Assembly: GCA_020631575.1 (NCBI GenBank)
Contig: JAHDGX010000034.1
Span: forward strand, 1 to 10,798
Source: Candidatus Altimarinota bacterium
GTDB taxonomy: Bacteria > Patescibacteriota > Gracilibacteria > BD1-5 > UBA6164
Length of the DNA stretch: 10,798 bases
Direction: 5' to 3'
The translations under genes and the position numbers were made by a program. Of this stretch, positions 1 to 7,762 are shown in pieces. Positions within the stretch are counted from its first letter, which is position 1; each line of letters starts with the position of its first letter. The notes beneath the pieces are model-generated. The model saw only the letters and a program-made list of their open reading frames with translations, did no database searches and had not been told where the DNA came from.

Positions 1-544
1 AGATTTCTGTCACAATTGGATCATCAAATTTTCAGGATTCACTGAGAGCTTGTTTCGATTTTTCTGCAATGAATCTCTCTACTTCATCATTATAATAAAT
101 TCCAGTAGTATAGTGATATCATCTATCTGCAAATTGGCCACCATCATCAGTTGGGTCAATTTGAGTCCAAAAAAGTTCTACAAGTTTAGAGTATGGGATC
201 ATTTTTGGATCGTATATTATCCTTACAGCTTCTCTATGATTTGTGAGCCCTGATGAAACCGATCAATAATCAGCATCATCTGAGTTTCCACCAATGAATC
301 AGGAGATAGCAGCTTCTACTCACTCCTGTGACTCAAAGATTCATTCCATACACCAGAAGCATCCTCCTGCAAAATACGCAGTTTTTGTTTCTCACAATGT
401 TTTTCAAACTTTATCTTCTTTTTCAGACAAATCTCATGATGATGAAAAACCTCATAGAGAAATGACTGTTATCAATACCCCGAAAAATAAAGCTCATAAA
501 AATAAACCTATTCTTTTAAAGTTTTTAGACATATCTATTTTCAT
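1..544 (-). CDS. msrA: Membrane-anchored peptide-methionine (S)-S-oxide reductase MsrA (3' end beyond window)
   Basis: Reduces methionine-S-sulfoxide in oxidised proteins. With UGA read as Gly, 181 codons are visible. Residues 1-11 are basic, 12-33 form one hydrophobic segment (signal anchor or uncleaved signal peptide), then a polar linker, then the catalytic GCFWC motif with nucleophile Cys62. It is followed by the family's conserved glycine-rich region (SGFIGG), the TNHREAVRI block, and the WTQIDPTDDGGQFADRG block. The N-terminal hydrophobic segment places the enzyme outside the cytoplasmic membrane. The ATG at 544 lies 2 nt after the stop of the TlpA-like segment, so the two are probably translationally coupled; a second in-frame ATG lies at 532. 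Being last in the ccdA-tlpA-msrA run fits supply of electrons from the CcdA/TlpA pair, as in PilB-type Msr systems. The C-terminus, with any resolving Cys or a fused MsrB, is outside the window. Confidence 0.95.
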
Positions 545-546
545 AA

Positions 547-1101
547 TTATTCTGCTAATAGTTTTATAATAAAATCTCTCTTCTCCTCGTATCATCACTC
601 TCAAAAATGTATATCTCTGATATATCACTTCTTATCTATTATATAGAATGCTGGCCAATACCTATTATTATACGCTTTCCATGTTTCAAAATCATTATCT
701 AAAGCAACTGGATATTTGATTTGAAACTCATCTACAGATTCTAAAACAACTGCTATATTTTTCTCAGAGGCAAAATCAGGTGCATGCAAACCTATAATTT
801 CTAAACCTTGGGATTGAAATTCGTTATAAATCTTGTTTGTATCTTTATGGTTAATGATACAACTAGGACATCATAGATTCCAAAAATCTATCATAACAAC
901 TTTGCCCCTGAGCTGGGTTAGAGAATCATATCATTCACTGTTAATCCAATTATCTAAACCTACAAGATCTGGGGCTGGAAATCATTCATCTTTTTGAGAC
1001 AAGATGTTTTCAGGATTTAAGAATGTGAGAGATCATCATATCTCTTTTTCACAGAGGCCATCCCTACATGTTTCTCCTGAGAGTAACTTTATATTAGGAG
1101 T
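547..1101 (-). CDS. TlpA/DipZ-type thioredoxin domain, C-terminal part of a frame-broken CcdA-TlpA protein
   Basis: A thioredoxin-fold domain of the DipZ C-terminal type. In order it shows an APDL entry segment, INSEGYDSLTQLRGKVVMIDFW, active-site CPSC (where mycobacterial-type DipZ has CINC), GLEIIGLHAPDF, the cis-Pro region RYWPAFYIID, and HFGEGGYEEKRDF. These match the DipZ/TlpA family along the whole length. The frame has no ATG, GTG or TTG start before the conserved domain apart from one TTG well inside the linker, and upstream it is closed by TAA at the A9 tract 1101-1109. One extra A in that tract joins it in frame to CcdA, giving a 441-residue protein with active cysteines 335 and 338, the usual DipZ layout. 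It probably carries reducing equivalents from CcdA to MsrA and other envelope targets. Whether the break is real, slippage-corrected or an assembly error cannot be told from sequence. Confidence 0.85.
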
Positions 1102-1871
1102 TTTTTTTTAGCTGAAAGATCATCTGATGATTCTATTTCCTCTAATTCAAAATTATCTATTATCCCCTGTTCAAAGTGAGTTGTATTAAGAAATCATGCA
1201 TCAAGAATAGCAGCTTCTATTTTCTTATCATAGCCTGATATTATGGCTAGACCTACAAGAATAAATATGAATCATAATATTTTCTTAAAAAGTCCATTTG
1301 GGTCACTTGCCCACTTCAGTCTCTTCACAAGATTTTGGCCAAATATCGCAATAGCAAAGAGTATTGCTGCGAGTCAAAGTGTGTATGAGATAAGAGCTAA
1401 GAATCCAAAAGCAAATCCAGCTGGGAGAACAATTGCAAGGATGAGAGCGTAAGTCGGACTACAAGAACTAAAAACAGGCCCAAGAGCAAATCACATAAAC
1501 ACATATTTCATATTTCACTGCGTCTGCTGGGTCTTTCAGAGAAGCTGATTAGATTTTCCAGAAAATCATAGTTTTAATGATATATTTTTCCATAGATTGG
1601 GAAAAATAGTAATGATACCAAGAGCTATAATAATACCTCCTGAGAATGCTTTCCAATAATCTGGATGTACTCCTATAAGAACCGTACTTGCTTTCAGTAA
1701 GAGTGAAAAAATAAGTATGGAGATGCTTAGTGATCCTATAATAAGGAGAGGGATTTTCTTACTATTTTGATCTTCAGCGCTTCCCCCAAGTACAATGGGC
1801 AAGAGAGGAAGTACACAAGGAGCAAGTACTGTGAGTACTCATGAGAAAAATGCTACTAGAAGAAGTTCCAT
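1089..1871 (-). CDS. ccdA: CcdA/DsbD-beta-type thiol-disulfide electron transporter (N-terminal half of DipZ)
   Basis: Carries electrons across the cytoplasmic membrane from cytoplasmic thioredoxin to envelope thioredoxin-like proteins. As read it is 260 residues. The two halves of the transporter each have the expected cysteine: APCVLPLLP with Cys19 in the first helix, and GPVFSSCSPTYALIL with Cys137. About six hydrophobic segments are visible, with a hydrophilic loop near residues 95-120. The last ~45 residues are a polar tail of the kind that links CcdA to the thioredoxin domain in DipZ. It ends at TAA shortly after a nine-A run; adding one A removes this stop and continues into the TlpA-like domain. 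The ATG at 1871 is preceded by AAAAT rather than a Shine-Dalgarno sequence. Eight glycines are UGA. Confidence 0.93.
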
Positions 1872-1903
1872 ATTTTAGTGTATATAAAAAAGTATATGAA
1901 TAT

Positions 1904-1935
1904 ATTATAACATATGCTCTTAAAGCAAGCTTAAT
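1904..1935 (-). promoter_or_regulatory. ccdA operon promoter with tandem TTTAAG-like regulator sites
   Basis: On the minus strand a perfect TATAAT (1904-1909) lies 33 nt before the ccdA ATG. Exactly 9 nt upstream is TTTAAG (1919-1924), and 11 bp further the related ATTAAG (1930-1935). No good -35 hexamer is present at the usual spacing, and the two half-sites cover that position, as expected for an activator of the OmpR/PhoB class. The same layout stands before the histidine kinase gene. Confidence 0.6.
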
Positions 1936-1944
1936 TTATATAAC

Positions 1945-1976
1945 AAAAAAGTATTCTCTAGAAAGAATACTTTTTT
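1945..1976 (-). terminator. Intrinsic terminator after the thioredoxin lipoprotein
   Basis: GTATTCT pairs with AGAATAC around a six-base loop, flanked by six A on one side and six T on the other. It lies 16 nt past the stop at 1993 and separates that gene from the ccdA promoter. The symmetric A and T flanks would let it work in both directions. Confidence 0.85.
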
Positions 1977-1992
1977 ATAGTTAAACAACAGA

Positions 1993-2322
1993 TTATAATT
2001 TTTCAACAATATCTTCGATTTTAGTTCATCATAACCATTTTCGGATAGTGTTTCAATCTTTATCTACATGAACAAACATGTGTTGAGCTGCTACTCAATA
2101 CTTCTTCTTTAGCTCATTTTCTCTATCATAATCAACCTTAAGAATAGTAAGGTCTTCAGGAATAACTCATGACTTTATTCATTCATCAGCTGCTCTACAG
2201 CTTGCACACCAAGAAGCGGAAAAGAAAAGTACTGTATTTTTTGTCTTACCAATTAGATCTGATTTATAAGAATTATAATTCCCCTGTTTTTCTTGAATTA
2301 CCTGATCTACTAATTTTTTTTT
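1993..2322 (-). CDS. Third thioredoxin domain of the lipoprotein, in the -1 frame after an A9 tract
   Basis: A thioredoxin domain with active site WCASC, followed by an ILKVDYD strand, the ELKKKYGV helix and the HMFVHVDKDGN hairpin. The order matches the two upstream domains but the sequence is clearly divergent. It has no ATG, GTG or TTG before its core. A single extra A in the A9 tract 2314-2322 joins it to the upstream frame (…EQLKKKLVDQ…), giving a 394-residue protein with cysteines 324 and 327. Six of its eight glycines are UGA, unlike the two upstream domains where none is. It probably acts as a third redox centre in an envelope lipoprotein if the frame break is bypassed; otherwise it is a silent remnant. 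It ends 16 nt before a strong terminator. Confidence 0.8.
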
Positions 2323-3176
2323 AATTGTTCTTGTATATCAGCATCCGAGAGTGATCCACTCCATTTTTTAATCTCATTCCCATCTGCATCTACTTGTACA
2401 AAAGTATGATATTTTGTAACTCCGTATTTTTTTCTGAGTTCAAAGTTTTCATCAGCATCAAAATCTACTTTGAGAACTGTCGCTCCATTTGCAACTCCTG
2501 TTTCTTTGAGACTTGCTTCAGTCGCCCTACAAGTACCACACCCTGCTGAGTGAAAAAATAGTACTGTATTTTCACTCCCACCAAGCATATCTTCACTATA
2601 GTCAGTAAATTTACCCGCTAATACTGTAGGCTCTTCTTGAGTCTCGCTCTGAGCTACTTCATCGGCTACTTCCTCAGAAATATTTTCTTCTAGTGAAGTT
2701 TCTAGTTGTTCTTGAATGTCAGCGTCAGAAAGTGATCCACTCCATTTTTTAATTTCATTTCCATCAGCATCTACTTGTACAAAAGTATGATATTTTGTAA
2801 CTCCGTATTTTTTTCTAAGTTCAAAGTTTTCATCGGCATCAAAATCTACTTTGAGTACTGTTGCTCCGTTTGTAACTCCTGTTTCTTTCAAACTTGCTTC
2901 AGTCGCTCTACAAGTACCACATCCTGCTGAATGAAAAAATAACACTGTATTTTCAGATTCTCCGAGATAACTTTCATTGTATTCTACAAATCATTGCCCA
3001 AGAACCACTGGTTCATCTGCTGTTTCCTCAGAAAGAGTTGGTTCAGCTGGAGTTGAGGTTTCCTGGGCTACTATTGGGCTAGATGATGTAGAAGTAGAAA
3101 CTATATCATCAGCTTTCCCGCATGAGGCTAGAATTGTAAGCATCATTAGTCATGCTATTATTGATATTTTTTTCAT
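2310..3176 (-). CDS. Lipoprotein with tandem, nearly identical thioredoxin-like domains
   Basis: As read it is 288 residues. It starts with a lipoprotein signal peptide (basic N-terminus, hydrophobic stretch, LASC lipobox with Cys19), then a Ser/Thr/Pro/Glu-rich linker to about residue 68. Two thioredoxin-type domains follow with active sites CGTC at 86-89 and 213-216. They are identical over about 83 residues except for one Thr/Ala difference, and are separated by an acidic Glu-rich linker. The protein is predicted to sit on the outer face of the cytoplasmic membrane and handle envelope thiols, with the CcdA operon next door as a likely electron source. The ORF stops at TAG right after an A9 tract, and a third thioredoxin domain continues in the -1 frame. 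All 17 glycines from residue 78 to the stop use GGN, none UGA; the N-terminal part has two UGA. The ATG at 3176 was chosen because it opens the signal peptide. Confidence 0.9.
2325..2574 (-). repeat. Thioredoxin-domain repeat, copy 2
   Basis: A 250-bp direct repeat partner of 2706-2955, offset by 381 bp. By my count the copies differ at about 21 positions, of which only one changes the protein. This indicates an in-gene duplication followed by selection on the protein sequence. Confidence 0.9.
2706..2955 (-). repeat. Thioredoxin-domain repeat, copy 1
   Basis: First (N-terminal) copy of the 250-bp coding repeat that encodes the CGTC thioredoxin domain. It is about 92 percent identical to 2325-2574 by eye. 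Confidence 0.9.
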
Positions 3177-3206
3177 ATATAAGATATAAAATATAAAGTA
3201 TTACTA

Positions 3207-3238
3207 CTGTACAGAAAAAAGCTTAAGCGAAACTTAAG
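3207..3238 (-). promoter_or_regulatory. Candidate promoter of the thioredoxin lipoprotein with paired CTTAAG sites
   Basis: CTTAAG (3222-3227) and CTTAAG (3233-3238) are 11 bp apart and end 46 nt before the ATG at 3176. The related TTTAAG pairs end 48 nt before ccdA and 44 nt before the kinase. A weak -10 candidate, TACAGT (3207-3212), lies 10 nt downstream. The paired sites coincide with the stem of the upstream terminator, so the match may be due to hairpin symmetry alone. Confidence 0.35.
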
Positions 3239-3244
3239 CTTTTT
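3216..3244 (-). terminator. Intrinsic terminator after the kinase/response-regulator operon
   Basis: AAAAAGCTTAAG pairs perfectly with CTTAAGCTTTTT around a CGAAA loop. On the minus strand the T run follows the stem, 7 nt past the response-regulator stop at 3251. Its stem doubles as a possible regulator site for the next gene. Confidence 0.85.
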
Positions 3245-3250
3245 ATTTTG

Positions 3251-3928
3251 CTATTCTCAAATCATATATCATACTCCCTTCACCGTTTTAATAATTGTTT
3301 TTCAAAGCTTTGACCTAATGTTTGATATATAAACATCGAGTTTATTATCCCCATCAAACAGACCATCTCATCACCATAAATATTCTATGATATCACTTCT
3401 AGAAACAACTCTATCTTGTAATCAAATTAACTTTTCCATAATAAGAAACTCCTTTTGAGTGAGATGAATGTCTTCTCAATCTTTTGAAAAACTATGTTTT
3501 TTGATATTAATATCGACTCAACATAGATGAATAACTCATATGTCTTGTTCTTGCTTATTTCAGTGAGAAGAGGTTTTTCACATATGAACCTGCATCCTTG
3601 CATGAAGTTCAGAAAGATCAAATGGTTTTACAAGATAATCAACGGCTCAAGTCTCAAATCATAAAAGTCTATCTCAGAGTGTTTCTCTTGCTGTAGTCAT
3701 GATGATAGGGGTTCATTTCTTTGCAACGACTCTTCTCGCAATATCAATTCCGTCTACCTCAGGAAGCATAAGATCTAAGAGAATGATATCATAATCTTCT
3801 TTTGTTGCCTTTTCAATACCTAGTTCTCCATCAAATGCTTGAGTTATATGGAAATCTTCTAGTTCTAAATATTCTTTAATATTTTCAGATATTTCTCTAT
3901 TGTCTTCTATCAGTAATACTCGTTTCAT
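3251..3928 (-). CDS. OmpR/PhoB-family response regulator
   Basis: A 225-residue transcription factor. The receiver domain (about 1-115) has the acidic pair in LLIEDN, phospho-acceptor Asp52 in LLDLMLPEVDG, Thr in IMTTARE, and the conserved Lys in DYLVKPFD. The winged-helix output domain (about 130-225) has LTQKEFLIMEKLI, RSDIIEYLWGG, DNKLDVYISNIRSKLG and the closing IIKTVKGVGYMIGE, all typical of OmpR-type DNA binding. These proteins bind tandem repeats about 10-11 bp apart, which fits the TTTAAG pairs in this window. It starts 38 nt after the histidine kinase stop, so it is the second gene of that operon, and a terminator follows directly. Conserved glycines are often UGA (for example in the LWGG and KGVGY segments). 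Phosphorylation by the adjacent kinase is inferred from gene order. Confidence 0.95.
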
Positions 3929-3966
3929 AATATAATAATTAAATATATACTCTACACTCTATACAA

Positions 3967-5304
3967 TTATCTTAGGTCAATCTTAAATGTTGCTCATTCT
4001 CATTTTTTTCCAGAAATAGATATAGCCCACCCATAAATATCTGCAATACGCTTTACAAGATAGAGTCATACACCAAATCATTCTTTATTTGTATCTTTTC
4101 TATAAAATTTTTCCCATATTCTTTCCCTATCATTTTTATCTATTCATGGACCATTATCAGTTACAGATATATATTTTTTTCCTGCTTTTATGGTAACAAC
4201 TGCATCTTGAGGAGAAAATTTAATCGCATTAGAAAGTAGGTTATCTATAAGAATGGAAAATGTATTTTCTTCTACATTATATTCTATAGCATCACTAATA
4301 TGTAAATCATAACTAATGTTTTTATGTGGAAAACTCTCAGATATACTCTGAACTTTATTTTCCATATAACTTTTTAACTGGAGTTGCTGAGTTACCAGGC
4401 ATCACGCTTGCTCTTCAATTCGAGAGAGAAAAAAGAGTGATTCAAGAAGTCAATTTAACTTTGAAATATTTTGACGAGTATCAGAAAAAAGTTTAGAAAT
4501 ATCTGAGTCTCATAGTTTTCCTCTATCCTTTTTCTTATCTAAAAGATCCAGACGAGACGATAATGCCATAAGAGGAGTTTTAAACTCATGACTTACATCT
4601 GTCAGAAATTGTTTTAGCTTTGAAGTCTGAGAATCAATAGTGTCATACGACTCATTAAGTGCTTCAGCAAGAATTCGTATTTCATCATTTTGAGGCATGT
4701 TCTGGCAGATGACATGCTTATTGTTTGAATTAATATCTACACTCTTCACCTTTTCGGAAATACTCGTAAGGTCTTTTAATAGTCTTTTGGAAATGTACCT
4801 TCCTCAGAAAAACTGAAGTATAAATACTAGAAATATAAATATAAGCCCTGTTTTTATAATTATAAGCTGAGAATGTATATAAGTAGTAGTATCAAAAAAT
4901 ACCTTCACTTCTCAGATTTCATCAAAATACTTCGAATAAATAAAATATATAGTATCTCCGTCTCTGTAAAAATATTTATCCTTTATTTCATCGACATTAT
5001 CGTGAATCTTCTTTGTAACTCATTCAGAGCATTCTAACTCTCAATCATCGGGAATTATTATAGTATCTTTAGTCAGCAAATACTCACGAAAATTATCTAT
5101 ATCTGTAATTTGTTCCTGCCTTTCTATTGTCTTGTAGTAGTTTTCCTCCATGCTCGTAAAACTCAGCTCTTTTTGATCTGCGTACCATATAAAGAAGTAG
5201 GTAATGTTTATAAGCACTAGAAAAAGAAGAAGAGAAACAAATCAAAAAAATGCAAAACTGAGTGATATTCGCTCTGAGGTTTTCAGTGAAGAAAAATATT
5301 TCAT
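3967..5304 (-). CDS. Two-component sensor histidine kinase
   Basis: A 445-residue membrane kinase (449 if the ATG at 5316 is used). Helix 1 spans about 14-40, an extracytoplasmic sensor region of about 100 residues follows (41-145), and helix 2 spans about 147-168. A short HAMP-like linker leads to the HisKA dimerisation helix with phospho-acceptor His239 in DVSHEFKTPL. The ATP-binding domain shows the N box NLLSNAIKFSP, the G1 box DNGPG, the F box EKFYRKD and the G2 box GVGLYLVKR. The sensor region has no recognised domain and one Cys (92). The kinase is transcribed with the response regulator and separated from it by 38 nt. I prefer the ATG at 5304 because it gives a leader length like that of ccdA from the matching TATAAT promoter; neither start has a Shine-Dalgarno sequence. 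The signal sensed is unknown; envelope thiol stress is an inference from the neighbours. Confidence 0.95.
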
Positions 5305-5332
5305 ATATATACGCATAATAGATATACAAAAT

Positions 5333-5364
5333 ATTATATTCTCTCCCCTTAAATGTTCCTAAAG
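5333..5364 (-). promoter_or_regulatory. Histidine kinase operon promoter with tandem TTTAAG-like sites
   Basis: On the minus strand TATAAT (5333-5338) lies 29 nt before the ATG at 5304. TTTAAG (5348-5353) stands exactly 9 nt upstream of it and CTTTAG (5359-5364) a further 11 bp upstream. The -35 position has no good match to TTGACA. This is the same spacing as at the ccdA promoter and suggests autoregulation by the operon's own response regulator. Confidence 0.6.
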
Positions 5365-5368
5365 TTTT

Positions 5369-5384
5369 TTTAAGTTCATTTAAG
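5369..5384. promoter_or_regulatory. Further pair of TTTAAG half-sites in the divergent region
   Basis: TTTAAG at 5369-5374 and again at 5379-5384, 10 bp apart on the plus strand. They add to the pair before the kinase gene and lie between the divergent kinase and plus-strand operons. They could be extra binding sites for the same regulator. Confidence 0.4.
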
Positions 5385-5404
5385 ATGAATAAATATATTT
5401 TACT

Positions 5405-5463
5405 ACAGTAACTGATTTTTTGTAAAACAGTAATTATTGTATACAGTAGTATTTTCAACTGTA
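5405..5463. promoter_or_regulatory. Cluster of ACAGTA repeats upstream of the plus-strand operon
   Basis: ACAGTA occurs at 5405-5410, 5427-5432 and 5443-5448, with the inverted ACTGTA at 5458-5463. The last two form an inverted pair. It is a possible operator for the operon starting at 5501. No clear -35/-10 pair is visible; TATATT at 5474-5479 is the best -10 candidate. Confidence 0.3.
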
Positions 5464-5500
5464 CTCAAAATATTATATTACCTCTTTTCACGCATTATAT

Positions 5501-6160
5501 ATGTTCACAGCAAAACAATCTTGATATATTGGGCTACTTGCAACTCTCGTTGTTGGGCTTTGAGAATTTTTACTTCATTACACTCCGCGTGTCTTAGAAA
5601 TAAATGAAGCCTTTGCTTTCTTTGAATTTGTACCACTTCAAAATTTAATTCTTGGTCATTTCATAGTACTTTTCTGAATCCCTCTCTATTTTATCTGATA
5701 CTATCATCTCTATCTTATGCTGAAGTGAGGATGAGAAAAAATAGCGAAGCTCTTTTTTATGATATCAATCGTTGCATTTCTTGCGTGAGGAATATGGATA
5801 TCAACAAGGTGATTTATAGGTCACATAGTACACATGCAGAATGTTTTTGACCCAGTAGTTTACAATCAAATACAGTCTCTCTATTTATTTTTCTTTGATA
5901 GCCTTCTTCAAGCTCTGAGATACCTCATACTAGTTATATCTGCGTTTTGGGTATATCTCGTGATGACAGGAAAAACTCTCTACCCAAAAAAAATGATACT
6001 ATGTAGCCCTATAGTTCTTCTTATGCTTGTATTTACAACTCTCTGAGTCCCCACTATATGAAAGTACCTAGTTCCTATAGCTCTGAACATAGCACATTTT
6101 ATACTTTTTAGTCTTTCTCTGTATTACCTTTCTCAAAATACAAAACTATGAAACTCATAA
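5501..6160 (+). CDS. Six-helix membrane protein of unknown function
   Basis: A 219-residue protein, intact when UGA is Gly. Six hydrophobic segments are visible, at about 8-27, 45-70, 80-110, 125-155, 163-182 and 188-212. A notable stretch in helix 2 reads GHFIVLFGIPLYFIGYYHLY, and helix 3 contains STRGFIGHIVH with two His. I do not recognise the family with confidence; the GH…PLY…G pattern is loosely like uncharacterised DUF6796-type membrane proteins. It is the first gene of a three-gene operon and its last 13 nt overlap the FG-GAP gene, so the two are probably translationally coupled. The ATG is preceded by TATAT with no Shine-Dalgarno sequence. Confidence 0.85.
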
Positions 6161-7758
6161 AACTTAGCTTACAAATAGGAAAATACATTATATTATGTTT
6201 CTTATTTTTTATACTTGTTCTCATATTTCTTATTTGGAAAGATACATGGAATCCATACTCCCACAATATAGAAACATACTTCATACCAACATTTTCAAAA
6301 CACAGTTTAGACTGAGGACATACATTTAAGAAGGAGCTTTCTCTTCCGATGAGATGATCATCACTCATAGATATTAACAATGATTGAATAGATGAAATAT
6401 TTCTTTGAGGATGAGCATGACAAAGTGATCAGTTTTTCAGATATCAAGATTGAAAATTTTTAGATGTATCATCAAAATATACTCTTGCAAAGTGACCCTC
6501 TGAAAATACGCTTGCGGCTGCGTCAGCAGATGTTGATTGAAATGGATACAGCGATTTAATAGTTTCTAGAGATGATTCTGTTATTATTTACCATAACAAT
6601 AACTGAGTATTTAGATGAAAGATTATTGATTCTTGACTCAATAGCTCTACTTCTCCGCTTTGAATCACCCTTTGAGATATAGATAGAGATGGGGATCTGG
6701 ATATGTACATCGCGTGATACATCAAACGAGAGCTTATGAATGGACTCACAAACTTTTCTGAATGATATTGATGAACCAGCGTTCTCCTCATAAACGATGG
6801 AATATGAAACTTTGAAAATAAAACTGAGGATTTTTGACTCCTCTACACACACAATACTTTTCAGTGAGTGTTTGTTGATCTTAATAACGACTCTTGGCTT
6901 GATTTGGTCGTCGCACATGATACCTGAGAACCGAGAATTTATAAAAATAGAGAGTGAAAAAGTTTTGAACTCAAAACAAATCCTTTTACAAACAAATTCT
7001 CATACCCTATGGGAATAGCTCTGTGAGACTACGATAATGATGGCTTTACAGATATCATGTTTTCTAACATCTGATCTACGCTTCCAAAAGCTCTCGTAAA
7101 GTGAGATCTCCCGAATACTGATAATTTAGAGCTTGGGTGGTTTCTCCTCAAAAATAACTGAGATTTTAATTTCGAAGACACCTCACAAGAAACAGCAATT
7201 CAAGATTATGAATTTTCATGGTGAGCTGTATTTGCAGATATGAATAATGATGCAAAAGAAGATCTTATCGTAGCAGAAAATTATGTAGACCTCAGCTTTC
7301 AAAAACTCTTCAAACTTCCATGAAGATTTTTGCTCCAACGGGATGATGGTATATTTGTAGCCACTGGAAAACAATCATGAGCATCAAATAAACACTACTG
7401 AATCACTCCTCTTATTAGCGATTTTAATAGGGATGGAGTGCTAGATCTCGTTTGGGTCAATATAGCAGGACCAAGTTATGCATTTATAAACAACAACAAT
7501 GTAACTAGGAACTATATTCAAATATCTCTAGAGGAAAACCCGAAAAATATCGGAAGTAAGATTGTACTAACTCTTGCTTCATGAGAAACTCTTACTCAAG
7601 ATTATATTATTTGAGAATGACTTGCTGGTGATCAAAGCTCTGTTATTCACTTTTGACTTTGAGAAGTAAAGCAAGTAAGTTCTTTAGATATCATGTATAC
7701 AAATTGAGAAACTGTCTCCCTCAAAAATCCTGAAATTAATACTACTCTCAAACTCTAA
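6148..7758 (+). CDS. Membrane-anchored FG-GAP/VCBS beta-propeller protein with C-terminal ASPIC/UnbV domain
   Basis: A 536-residue extracytoplasmic protein. Residues about 10-32 form an N-terminal signal anchor. At least seven FG-GAP calcium-loop motifs follow, among them DINNDGIDEIF, DVDGNGYSDLIV, DIDRDGDLDMY, DLNNDSWLDLVV, DYDNDGFTDIMF, DMNNDAKEDLIV and DFNRDGVLDLVW, consistent with a seven-bladed propeller. The C-terminus (LAGDQSSVIHFGLG, then VSSLDIMYTNGETVSLKNP) matches the ASPIC/UnbV domain. Such proteins bind partners or polysaccharide at the surface; the ligand is unknown. By my count 37 of 52 glycines are UGA, several inside the calcium loops, so the standard code would destroy the gene. 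It overlaps the upstream gene by 13 nt and ends 4 nt before the next ATG. Confidence 0.95.
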
Positions 7759-7762
7759 TAAT

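Noticed and set aside
294..569. Open frame of 91 codons on the plus strand
   Set aside because: Shadow of the msrA gene on the opposite strand; its content is explained by MsrA motifs on the minus strand.
547..1101. TlpA-like segment as an independent gene
   Set aside because: The frame is closed by TAA at the A9 tract and has no ATG or GTG before the conserved domain, only one TTG in the linker; a separate start is unlikely.
2325..2955. The two 250-bp repeats as a mobile element
   Set aside because: They are in-frame coding duplications of a thioredoxin domain, with no terminal inverted repeats or transposase.
3203..3216. Palindrome CTGTACAG as a stand-alone operator
   Set aside because: Short palindromes occur often in AT-rich intergenic DNA; only the longer ACAGTAGTA match was worth noting.
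3713..5316. Apparent chain of short broken pieces of a kinase and a response regulator
   Set aside because: Not pseudogenes: with UGA as glycine both proteins are full length and have all catalytic motifs.
6556..6918. Open frames of up to 120 codons on the minus strand
   Set aside because: Shadows of the FG-GAP gene; the many UGA codons on the plus strand read as TCA on the minus strand and leave it open.
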